From Climacteris rufus (Eukaryota; Chordata; Aves; Passeriformes; Climacteridae): DNA of 64,000 nucleotides. This document shows positions 13,736 through 25,120 of this stretch, piece by piece. Under the pieces are notes generated by a model. The model searched no databases. It was given only the letters and a program-made list of their open reading frames with translations, and was not told where the DNA came from. The stretch is from positions 249,234-313,233 of the forward strand of contig VZRZ01007306.1 of assembly GCA_013398175.1 (NCBI GenBank), written 5' to 3'. The position numbers and the translations under genes are program-made. Every line of letters starts with the position of its first letter. The first letter of the stretch is position 1.

Positions 13736-15927
13736 ATAAATGTGTGGGTAAAGTGGCCCAAGTCACTCTAGAGTTAATCTGCCTTCTAAGTCAACAGCAG
13801 TACAAACATTATGCTGGAGTAATAGGTACTTAGGCAGTGGGCTTTCTTTAGCTGTAACAATACTATGCAGCAAGAGTTGTACCAGTATTTTTGCAGTGAG
13901 TTACATGTGTAAAGCATTAGGAAGTGGAAATGGGAGAATAAGGAAGTATTCTCCTTGGCTTGATGGAAAGCAGCAGTGTTTGCTGGGTTGCATGGTGTGA
14001 CTTGTGGAAGGACATGTGGTGGCCTAGTAAACGAGGAAGAGGTGAAATCTGCTGAGCTTTGGTTACCGGAGTGGTAGATTAGAGAAAAGAGGCAAAAGTT
14101 TGTGCCTTTCCTTCCTCAGACAAACTGCTGGGAGTTACCAAAAATCTCATCTGTAACATATGTATTTTTCATCCAACTGACAAGTTAAATTCAAGAATAA
14201 ATTCTTATTTTCCCCTGATCTCTTCTCAAAAAAGGGTTTAAAAAAACTAGCAATAGGACAGGGCAACATGGACAATAAAAGTAAAGGTGGAGGAAGGTAT
14301 GTTCTAAAGCAACAAACATATATAATAACTACAGATAAAGACATGTGGGTGAGTCATGTTGATGCTTTTGTGGATGCCATAGTTTCATCATTATTTTCTC
14401 TGCTACCATCGATCATACTCCACCCCCACAAAAATCAGTACTGAAAACATGAAGGAGCAAAGAAGCTATTCAAGTATACACTAACTGAATATCTGAGCCA
14501 AGAGTCAAATATTTGTCATCAACTTTGGTAAACTGTTACTTCCCATCAGGTTGGATTTAGTGTTGTTTATTCCCAGGAACATCCATCATATATTGTTTGT
14601 ATTAGGATAGGGTCAAGAAGAGGAGAGAAAACATGTTAGAATCTCAATTCTGTGATTATTCTAACCATAAATAGCAAAGAAAATTTCAGAGTAGAGAGCA
14701 ACAGAAATTTTGTTTACAACCTTGCAAATTTGATTTGGTTAGCATCAGAAACCTTTAATTTCTTCCTCTATCTGTGAACCCAAATAGTATGTTGAACTAA
14801 ATGAATAAATATACTGAATAAGACTTCTGCCTTTGTCTATAATACCATAGAAATGGTGCCTGTGACTTTACAAAACCATCCTGGGCCCCTATGTTGACGA
14901 CCCATGTTTTGTAACAACCAAGGGATGACTGTTTCACGTGACAGGATGAACAGCCAGATAATCCTGTAAGACATAACACCTTCCATCTCACTTGGAAGGC
15001 ATTCTGCAAATGCAGATAACAGCTATTTATCCTACAATGTGCTCCTGTTCATTTGGCAGCTAAAGCTCTATGAGAATTGAGTAATCCATACTTTCTGCAA
15101 GTCTTTAGTGAACTCTGGTAACCCTTTTGCCTGCCACTACTCACTTGTCCTAGACTATACAAGCAGGTTCAAAAATTCTCCTGTGGGCTGGCACTGCCTA
15201 GAGCCACAATTTTGCAAACAGTTGTTTATCTGGGTGTCTTCCATTGCACTAGAATAACCCCATGACTGGGACAAAAACACCCATTGATAAATGCCCTCCC
15301 AGAGAGGCCACATACAAAACAATAGCATATGTTCTGCATTTAATTGTGACTTTGCAAGCATTGCATTGGTTGTAAACACATCAGCTAAGCATTAACTGTA
15401 GATGCGTGCACAGGCAATGTGGCAGTCTTTGTTAAAAAAAGAACATCTACTGAAAATTGTACCCACTAACCTAGTGCTTGCTTGCAGCTAATTACTGTAA
15501 CTTCCTGGGGGTGTTGGGACATGTTAAAACAATGACTCCTTTTGTGTTTTTAATTTTTTTCTAATTATTCAAATAAAATTTACATTAAGTAGTATCTATA
15601 TCTTTTTTGCTCAAATATGCAAACTGGGCACAATAGGGAGCAACAGGCACCTAGAATGTAACTCAGATTCAGTTCCAATGTCTCTAGAGTTAGGCAATAT
15701 ACTATTAATACAATTACAATAAGAAATGGTTCAGCAAGATTGCCTGCTGAAGTCAGAAAAGCCAACACACCAAGGAGCTGAAAGGTCTCTACTAGTCTAC
15801 CCTTTTTAAAAGAAATCAATGAAATATGTATCTATACCTATCTATATATCTGTTTATTTAACCGTATTTTTGAACACGGAAATATAATCAAAATATTAAA
15901 GACAGTATGAAAGGAATGCCAATGAGG

Positions 15928-16215
15928 GTCATGGGATCATGGGATAATCTGCACTGGAGGGGGCCACAGGAGATGTCTAGTCCAACCTCCTACTCAAAGC
16001 AGGGTCAGCCATGGGAACAGGCCAGAGTGCTCAGTGTGTTGTCCAGTTACATTCTGAAATTCTCAAGGATGGAGACGACATAACTTCTCTGAGCAGCTTG
16101 TTCCACTGGCTGACTGTCCTCATGGTGGTACAGGTTCTCATTACATCAATCTGGACCTCTCCTGTGTCAGATTATGCTTGTTTTCCACCCTCCTGCCATG
16201 CATTTCTGTCATCTC
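15928..16215 (-). mobile_element. Old CR1 fragment
   Basis: The sequence starts CATGGGATCATGGGATAATC and continues GTCTAGTCCAACCTCC then CAAAGCAGGGTCAGC, the minus-strand 3' region of an older CR1 subfamily. Similarity fades after about 16215. The open frame 16011-16256 crosses it and is not a gene. Confidence 0.8.
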
Positions 16216-19200
16216 ATTCAAGTTGTAAAAGTCAATCACTAGGACTCTGGCATTAAACCCTCATCAATTTGTAGTCTCTCTATTTTTTCAGTGAAAGTAC
16301 AGATCCCTATATGGTAAATTTAAGCTTTCTGAACAGGCAGTGATTTTCTGTAGTCCCCTGACAAGTTGTTGAGGAGCACCAGCTGGAAAGCACTGTCAAA
16401 ATACATTCCCAGTTAAATGTTTGTCAGGTTTCAGCACAGAAGACTGGGGAGCAGAATGGTATAGCACCAGTCTAATTGTAAAGATTATCCTTAGGAGCAG
16501 ATGGCTAGCAATGAAGAAATTTTAACAATGCCAATGAAGTATATTTATTAAGCTGGAGAGGAAAAGGTACAATAGAGAGAACATAATCTCTGTTCACTAA
16601 TGAGAAAGAGCTGGCATCCAAATTGCTGTAAATCAGTTAAGCTCCAGTTCTTTACGTGGAGATATATGCCTCTTACACCACCTCAGGATTAGGTTTGAAA
16701 TATCTTATCCCTTAAGGAGCTATTCCTTTTCTCATTCTATGTATCATCTTCCATGTGCCAGCACATTATACACCTGCAGGGAGTTGCTTGTTATGTCTAT
16801 ACAGTGCTGCACTGCATGGTAATTCATTGCTCACTGACAAGTCAGAAATTTTTTTAATGATGTGCTTCTGCTGCTCCAAAATAGGGTGAACTCTGAATAT
16901 TAAGTTTTATTTACATTAAGCATTCATTTAAATCCAATATCCTTATAGCATGCCTCAAACTCCTTTTGACACACTACTTCTGTTTGAACAAATAATCGTT
17001 ATTATTTTTTCCTTCTTTGGCACAAGTCAAAGGTGGAAAAGTCATTACAAGGACAAACAGTTCTGTCAAGAAGTCTGTAGCATGCTAGAAGGAGCACAGG
17101 CAAGCTACTTGTGGCACTGTTTAGTGAGATCAAATGACCACGACATTAAACAGCTCTTATTTCTCTGTAGAATGGAAGGAAGAAGTGGAAGGATCACATT
17201 GAGGTTTAAAATCAGAGCTCTCCTAGGGATATGGCAGTGCCTAATTGCATTCTAGGGCTAGCTGAATTTGCAATCTGATGCAATTCTAGTATCAGTCACA
17301 AAGTCAGAAGTAATTTCATGCTATCGTTCTAGATCTTTAATTATAATCCCTGTCTGGGCAGGTATTTAAGTACATGTTAAACTCTCACTTCAACAGGATC
17401 ACTCACATGCTTCCAAGTTAAGACACATGCTTGATTGTGTGTCTAGATTAATCATGTCAAGCTTGATAAATTCCTAAATCAAACCAAGTAAAGATTCTCA
17501 CAGATAAAAGGAATTCAGACTGGCCCCTCAAACCAGGTGCGATACCCCATGCCAGGGCAAATAAAGCACAAGGGCTAAATAGAAGCATGACACAAGATGA
17601 TTCACATAGTATTGATCTTTAATGGGCCTAGTAGGTAGATCATTCACTGATGTAACTCTGACATAGCACTATTAAAGCTGACTAAACAATGCTGATAGGC
17701 AAGTGCTCAGATTTACTGGCAGGACAGTAGGATGGCAAAGTGAGGAGTGCAGAGGACCACTGGACTAGCTCTTATCTCTTTCACCTCATGCCAATGAGGT
17801 ACAATTGCAATATAGTCTTCCACACAATAATACCTATTCACACATTCTCTGCACAGCAAATGACAAAGGAGAACTACATTTACTGTTGTGCTAGTGCTCC
17901 TGGTGTAGCTTTTCCTCATTCATTAGTTCAACATCCAATCCACCTGCTGGACACCAAATGAGACTCAGGACCCTAAGTAATGTCTCAGCTAATACACACA
18001 GAGTCAAGGCATTCAATTTAATTCTGTACGACTTTGCTAAACCAAACTGGATTTTTTTTCCATTGAGTCTAATGGATTATCTCCATTCCAGGTTTCAGGT
18101 TTCCTCCTCTTGGGAAGCCTTAGTCTACACATTAAAAAATACACATTTGTTTATAAATGTAAAAGCTAGAAAGAAAGTAATTCCATTGCACCAAGTTGTT
18201 TCTGCTCAAATTTCCCAAATTGTTCTCTTTTGAGCAGAATTCAGAGTCGTCAGAAAAACTTCAGCTCTATATAAAATAGAAGCAGTCTTTCTTTTTTTTT
18301 TAAATCTAGATAAGCACCAATTAGCTTTACTTCTAACTCACTTTAGATTTCAGCTATAACCATTCATAATATTACAATATTTAGGAGATTTACAGTGTTG
18401 GTTTCATCTGAAGTATTCCTGTTCCACTGTGACTAGATTTGGGATGTGCAATGTTGGGGGTCTTATTGAGGAAACCTGTATTGAAAGAAAATAAAAATGC
18501 TTAGAGAAAATATTTAGAGAAGAGTTGTTACAGCAACCTTAGAATGTTGCTGTAAGTGATGAACTTGTGCCATCTCTTATAAATTCTATCTCTCCAACAC
18601 TAAAAAATATAAAACAGTTATATGTCCTTGAGATATATGTGAACCTAATCTGGTGAGAAATGTAAGAAATGAATCTGTTTATATAAGGAATAAAAAGGGA
18701 AAAGCGAAGTTGATGCTAAACATAATGAAGTCATGACAGAGATACAGACATACTTTAGCCACCCTGCTCTTTTCTCAGCTGTCACAAACAGTTGTCAGTA
18801 CTGATTGCAAGGAATACAAAGAAACAGAAAACCCCATATTTTTAGTATAGCTGGTGCTTGGTGCTTACATTCATGAAATATTTAGGACAACAAGGGCTTA
18901 ACAAAATCTCTCAAAAGACCATACATTGACAAACCAGCACAGAGTTGTACATATTTCAAATTAAAAACTATAACCAACGGGAAGAAGGACTTAGAAGAAG
19001 GACATTAAGCTCCCATCTGTGTATGGACTTCTGTGTGCATTTTCGTTACTGACCATTAAAAAGAGGAATTGGCCAGGAGAGTTAGCAACGTTACTAAAAA
19101 AATGACAGCATTTTAACTTTCCTTCTTCCTAATCCTTTTGCTGTTACATGGTGTTCATCTTCCTTCCCTCAGCCTAAATGAACACATAATCCCCATAGTT

Positions 19201-20210
19201 TTAACAACAAACAGAAATCTAAATTGTTTGAAATGGTTACTTTTATGAAAGCATAAGCACACATGATTAAACACAACTAAGAAAAAGGAATGTCCCTTAT
19301 CTCGAACAAAAGGGATAACAAATAGCCCAGTTTTCTCCTCTTCACCCTCCTTCCCCTCCTCCAATGCAAGAACTTCTACAGCATGAACACAGTCTGCTTT
19401 GAGGATTCAGGTCAGGCAGAAGCAGTTTATAGGTATAGGATGGAACACAGAGCAACAGAGTTCAGCCTTCTATCATATGAACTCTGACTTAAAAGAAAGC
19501 ACTAAGGCTTATATAGATTTAGAACACCACGAAGGGGCCTGATACTGCAAAAGAGCATCTGCATAGAAGGGAACTTTGTTCCTGAAGATGTAGTTGTGTG
19601 GGCTTGGTAACACAACACTGCAGCCAGGCAACCTTGACATACCTCTGTTCATCTGGTCTGTATCTGGCCTGTGGGAGTGTTGTGCCATTGACCAACTTTC
19701 AGGCCTAGCAAGGCTTCCACACAATTCATTATCTGAAAAATAACAATGTTTCAGGCATCTAAAGATGCTTCTTTTCTCCTCCTGTTGCCAGCTGACTTAT
19801 CAAGACTTACCAACAATTAAAGCTTTTCATATTGCTTTCCTAGCATTTGGCATCCCAAGAAGCAGAGAATTTATAGCCTCAGATGCTACTGGTGGAGTGA
19901 ACTAGAGCAGTGTCAGTTGTTCTTTACTACATCCTATTTTACTTCTCTTTACTGATTTTGTGTTTATGCAAGCTATACTCCATCTGACCTGCTTCAGAGA
20001 TCGCAATGAAGGGACCTATGAAGGGACCTATGAAGCAATTATGTGAATGGAGCTTGTGGGCTGACCCAGTACAGTCCTCTTCCCATTTGGCAATCATTTC
20101 TGGCTTCACAAAATCTCTCTCTCTGAACTGCTTTTGTTAAATAACTTGATGAACCAGCAAAGTTAAACAAAAAGCACATGATCCTCCAGCATGGTAGTCT
20201 ACCTAGTGAT

Positions 20211-20249
20211 GTCATGACATGAGACTGTCATGACATGAGACTGTCATGA
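20211..20249 (+). repeat. 16-bp tandem repeat containing a palindrome
   Basis: GTCATGACATGAGACT occurs at 20211-20226 and 20227-20242, then GTCATGA starts a third copy. Each junction creates TGTCATGACA, a perfect palindrome. Confidence 0.9.
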
Positions 20250-20289
20250 TTGCAGATTTGACACCTGAAAAAAATACTTTCTCTGAAAA

Positions 20290-20357
20290 GAGATGAAAAC
20301 ATAATTAAACATAATTAAAAATTAATAATTAAATAATTAAAAACATAATTAAAACTT
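20290..20357 (+). repeat. ACATAATTAAA-type AT-rich repeat
   Basis: Short units ACATAATTAAA and AATAATTAAA recur irregularly across about 65 bases. Confidence 0.75.
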
Positions 20358-21600
20358 CCTGCAGGAAGACATTTCTGCATAGTTGTTAATTCAAGGCTTG
20401 TGGTATTCTTAAAGGTTTTTTTGTTTGTTTTTTTTTTTACATTGTGTTTTGGGGTAATAAGAAAATTTGTCATAGAACCTATGACCTAAAGCCACAATCT
20501 GCTTTTGTATTTTCCTTCACAACTAGGCAAAAGCTAAAAGCTCACAGGACTAACTCAGCGCTGGTATTCATCCTCCAGTCTGAAAAGATGTTTGTTTCAA
20601 AATAGAAACAAGAAAAAAAGGCCATCAGCATTTCAAATCATCTCTTTGGCACTACTCTACAGATTTCCTTCTCTCTGTCTGAGACACATGAGCTGTGTGT
20701 ACTTTTCTCCCACACCTAACTCTCATCATGCAACTTTCTGTGTTGGGCTCTTGAGATCTCACCAGATAACTAGCCCCCTCTACGGAGCTTGGATCTAGGT
20801 GAACACAAGAGAGCTCACTGAAGGGGGCTGGGGTAGTACATGGGAGGCTTTATTTTCTCGCTGCAAATCACAGCAGTAACTTTCAAATATGACCTGCAAA
20901 GGGTGAGGGAAAGAGGGAAGCAGACAGGGTTAACCCCATGTACCATTGAGCAAAGCCTGCAGAACTCCCTGCTGGGAGTCATGCTAAGGACTTAGTGGAG
21001 TAAACATCCACTAAATCTGAGCTTAAAGGCAACCTAAAATTCAGACCACAAGTACTATTGCACTGGACCTGATACATGCCAATACCAGTGGGGGAGGAAG
21101 GATATCATTTCAGGACTTCTTGTCATATATGGATAACTTGACCTGCTAAGGGTATCCAGGTATTCCAGCTTGAAATGGAAATGTTTCTGTTCAAGAGTTT
21201 CAGGAAACAGACCAAAAAATGGGAAAACAGTAGCTAACACTCTATATGAAGTTTAGAGTTATACACTAAAGAATTGCAGAATTACAAATACACAAAAAAT
21301 ATAAAAGCTAAAATCCTAAGGCATCAGTGCAAGTCTAACCACAGTGGTACTTGGACCCATATGTGTCCCCTATGATGCTAGGGCAAGTATTAGTAACATA
21401 GTAACTAAGAGTTTTCAGAAAATTTCTAGCTTTACCACTCCACTCCTAGATAATGTCCTACAGAGCAAGGAATACAGGCAAAGCTATTAATACTTCAGCC
21501 ACAAGAAGCTATCTTGGTAGAGGTATTTAGCTTTTACTTGCTATTAGTTTTTTTCTGCTTTACATGAGATGGTGACTGTAGCTTAGATGGCCTCAATCAA

Positions 21601-21916
21601 TGTTGCCCTGAGTTTTGCAGTTCTTCGATGTTTTCATTCTTCTGTAACAGTTTCTCACACATTCTCTGTAAACACAGCCTTGTTTTTCTAACGGTGTTCT
21701 ATTGTTTGAATTCCTTTCTCCTGGGCGGAGAAATTTGATGGATATTTCCTTTGACCAGTGTGATGGAAAGGTGGCAATTTCTCCCTCCAGTCACTGTGGT
21801 CTCTAGGAGGATATAAAATAAAGTGCGAGGACAGTCCTGCCCAGGTTTCTTGGCCCGCAGTTTGGCTCTCTCTTCAACGCGTGTCTGTGTCTTTCTTTCG
21901 TGTCCAAAGTGCGACA
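21601..21916 (+). mobile_element. Solo LTR, endogenous retrovirus (class II-like), family A copy 1
   Basis: The element begins TGTTGCCCTGAG and ends GCGACA. It is flanked by the perfect 6-bp duplication AATCAA (21595-21600 and 21917-21922). AATAAA at 21817-21822, within an ATATAAAATAAA stretch, is the likely poly(A) signal and sets the + orientation. No internal retroviral genes adjoin it, so it is a solo LTR left by recombination. A 6-bp duplication is typical of ERVK/alpha-beta-type elements. It aligns along its length with 56859-57161. Open frames crossing it are meaningless. Confidence 0.88.
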
Positions 21917-22429
21917 AATCAAGATTTATGATCCCTGAAAATCTGACATAAATTAGAAAATGAAGAAAGATAAGCCACTCTTTTTACATGTTTATAACTT
22001 AGCACATGTTCATGATCTCTCGAAATATGTGTATGTATATGTGACTTTCGTAGATGTTTTCTCCTTGATTCTTACCCAGTTCACATCTCTGATCTATTGA
22101 AGATGTTCAAGCCAGTACAAGAGAGGATTACACAGGAAAAGGAAACAGAGGGATGAGGGAGAATACCAGAATTGGTATATCCCTGAAATATAGAATCTTC
22201 TTTAAAACATTTAATTAAGTTTTTAGTGTTTAGGCATCTTTTAATTAAGAGTTAACTTTATAGAAAATAGTTAAGAATGAGTAGAAAGCAAATGCAGCTG
22301 AATTTAATTAAGAAGATTAATGATTAGGTTAAGGAATTGAAGATTCAATAATACTAGTGTTCATTATTAATCTAATATTTATTCAGCTCTAAAAACAATT
22401 AAGCCTAGGACATCTAAGAAAAGACAGAC

Positions 22430-22896
22430 AGATACTGTTTCATCTGAAACTTATTCAAAAGTAATAAAAGGAGAAACTGGGAGAGTTTCCAGCGTCATGA
22501 GTATGTCATAAGCATTGTTAAAACTTACAAGTGAAAAGGTCAAATTGAAGATGATGAGGGTTTGCTTCATCCAAAGAGACCACCCCCATAATTAAAAGAC
22601 CACCGACTAATTCTGANTAATTTTAAGACCACCGACTAATTCTGAAGCACCAACTACACATGCTTAATGACATTTTAGCTAATTTCCATATGAAGCGGGG
22701 AATGGGAGGTACCTATGTTATAAATGTATCTGTATTTTGAATATTTAAAATTGTTATAGATAAATATATTCTGTTTAGCCCTGTAACTTTGGAGCCGTGT
22801 TTTAGGAAGATTCCTCACAGTTTCCCAGCACTGGAATAAACATACCCTTTCTAACTTTGATGAGTTAGAGAGTATTTTGTCTGTATCAGTTGGGCA
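22430..22896 (+). mobile_element. Probable solo LTR, family C
   Basis: The 3' part has the build of an LTR: a TTATAAATG TATA-like box near 22720, then CCCAGCACTGGAATAAACATACCC with the AATAAA signal near 22832, then a short U5 ending GTTGGGCA at 22896. I could not fix the 5' edge or find a target duplication, so the start is approximate. A 28-bp tandem duplication with an N at its junction lies inside (22589-22645). I recognise the general style as an avian ERV LTR, from memory rather than a search. Confidence 0.55.
22589..22645 (+). repeat. 28-bp tandem duplication with an N between the copies
   Basis: Copy 1 (22589-22616) and copy 2 (22618-22645) both contain AAGACCACCGACTAATTCTG, with two mismatches near their left ends. 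The single N at 22617 sits exactly at the junction. This may be a true duplication within the LTR or an assembly or gap-filling error. Confidence 0.7.
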
Positions 22897-23289
22897 TTGA
22901 TATTAGATCTTGCTCAAATTTTAATAATTCATCCCCTTAGAAGGGGAGAGAATCATACAACAACACAGAACTCAAATGGTTTTGTTTTTTTGCTGGCACC
23001 ATTCAAGTAGCATTGGTGATATCCTAGCCTAAGTCTCAGCATACCAAACTCTACACCATAAAAAGCACTCAAAATGCATACATGCAGTGCCATGTACAGA
23101 AACTTCTGATATTTTAGAATTTTTTTCTTCCCAAATAGCAACAGTATTAGTAGACTATTTTCTGTAAAAAAAATCCTTTCTGGAATTACACATATCTGGC
23201 TAGGTTGAAGTGATCTGTTTTGTATCTGTTGTCTGGCACCACGCATTGCAGAATGGCATGGCATAACACATCAAACAGTATTTAGAGTT

Positions 23290-25120
23290 ATAGAACCATA
23301 GACTCACAACATGGTTTGGGTTGGAAGGGACCTTAAAGATCACCCAGTTCCAACCGCCCTGCCATGGGAAGGGACACCTTCCACTAAACCAGGTTGCTCA
23401 GAGCCCCATCCAGCCTGGCCTTGAACACTTCCAGGAATGGGGCATCCACAGCTTCTCTGGGCACCTGTTCCAGTGCCTCACCATCCTCACAGCCAAGAAT
23501 GAATTCCTCATATCCAAATTAAACCTACCATCTTGCTGTTTAAATCCATTCCCCCTTATCACTATGTGCCCTTGTACAAGGGCCCTGTCCAACTCTCTTG
23601 TAGCCCACTTTATGTATGAAAGGCTGCTCTAAGGTCTTCCTGAAGCCTTCTCCAGGCTGAACAGCCCCAGCTTCCTCAACCTGCCTGCATAGGAGAGGTG
23701 CTTCTATCCTCTAACCATGTTAGTGGCCTCTTCTGTCATATTATTGACCCCAGAGCTGGATGCGGTGTAGGAGGGGAGAATCACTCCCCTGATCTTCTGG
23801 CCATGTTTCTTTTGACACAGCCCAGAATTCCATTGGCTTTCTGGGCTGCAAGCACATATTGTCAGCTCATGTTGAGCTTCTCATCCAACAACACTCCTAA
23901 GTCCTTCTCCCCAGGGCTGCTCTCAATCCAGTCTCTACCCATCTGTATTTGGGTTTGAGATTGCCTGACCCAGGTTCAGGACCTTTCACTTGGCCTTGTT
24001 GAACTTCATGAGGTTTGCACAGCCCCATCTTTCCATCCTGTCCAGGTCCCTGTGGGTGGCATCCCTTCCCTCCAGTGTGTCAACTGCACCACACAGCTCA
24101 CAGTGAACTTGCTGAGCATGCTGTCAATCCCACTGTCCATGCAGCCAACAAGGGTGTTCAACAGTATCGGCCCCAATACTGAGCCCTGAGGGACACCACT
24201 TGTTTCTGGTCTTCACTTGGCATTGAGCTGTTGACTACAATTCTTTTAGTGTGGCCGTTCAGCCAATTCCTTATCCATTGAGTGGTCTGCCTCTCCAATC
24301 TGTGTCTCTTCAGTTTAAAGAGTAGGGGTGTTGTGTAGGACAGTGTCAAATACTTTGCATAGTTCCAGGGAGAATTACGTCAGTCATCCACCACCTCTAT
24401 AACTCCATCATAGAAGGCCATCAAATTTGTCACACATGATTTCCCTTAGTGAAGCCACATTGGCTGTCACAAATCACCTCTCTGTATTCCACGTGCCTTA
24501 GCTGAGTTTCCAAAAGGATCTGCTCCATAATCTTGCTGGGCACAGAGGTGAGACTGACCAGGTTGTAGTTCCCTAGTGTTCCTTTTTTCCCCTTTTTAAA
24601 AATGGGGGTCATGTTTTCTCTTTTCCAGTCAGTAGAAACTGCACAGGCTGCCATAACGTCTCAAGTATGATGGTGGCTTAACCACTTTTCACACCCATTC
24701 CCTTAGTACTCACAGATGCAGCCCATCAGGTCCCCTGTACTTGTGTACCTTCAGGTTCCCCACATGGTCTCAAACCTGATGTTTTTTCTACAGTGGGTGA
24801 TTCTTCAGTTCTCACAGTTGCTGTCTTTGCCTTCTGTGACTTGGGTGATCTGGCTGGAGTGAACACCAAGGTAAAAAAAGTTTTTGAGTATTTCAGCAGT
24901 TTCCATGTCCCAGGTAAGCAGGTTCTCCTGTTTCCTTCCAGAGAAGGACCATATTTTCCCTCATATTCCTTTTACCACCAACATACCTATAGAAGATTTT
25001 CTTGTGGTCCTTTGAGATCCCTGGCCAGATTTAATTCTGCCAGAGCTTTGTATTTCCTAACCTGATCCTTGGCTCCTTGGAAAATTTCTCTCTATTCCTC
25101 ACAGTCTTCCTGTCTTTGTT
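23290..25120 (-). mobile_element. CR1 LINE, 5'-truncated, with broken reverse transcriptase
   Basis: Its 3' end, read on the minus strand, finishes near 23290 with a TCTATGGTTCTATA-like tail. Upstream are a 3' UTR and remnants of the ORF2 reverse transcriptase. Minus-strand frames at 24430-24654 (TPIFKKGKKG, SLTSVPSKIMEQIL, GFTKG) and 24158-24349 (WIRNWLNGHTKRIVVNSS) match the RT fingers/palm and thumb-side region of CR1. The catalytic FADD region near 24090 is disrupted and stops or frameshifts separate the pieces, so it is dead. Homology fades at about 25120. This is the usual 5'-truncated CR1 form, about 1.8 kb. Confidence 0.9.

Larger units (their letters stand above)
16216..21594. other. 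Intergenic, no gene seen
   Basis: Contents are the small tandem repeats near 20.2-20.36 kb, a 12-bp duplication GAAGGGACCTAT near 20007-20030, and T-runs near 18291 and 20427. Open frames up to 101 codons (16950-17255) have no recognisable motif. Confidence 0.65.

Noticed and set aside
24158..24654. Minus-strand frames with reverse transcriptase motifs
   Set aside because: Real homology, but to a dead CR1 LINE and not a host gene; included under that element.
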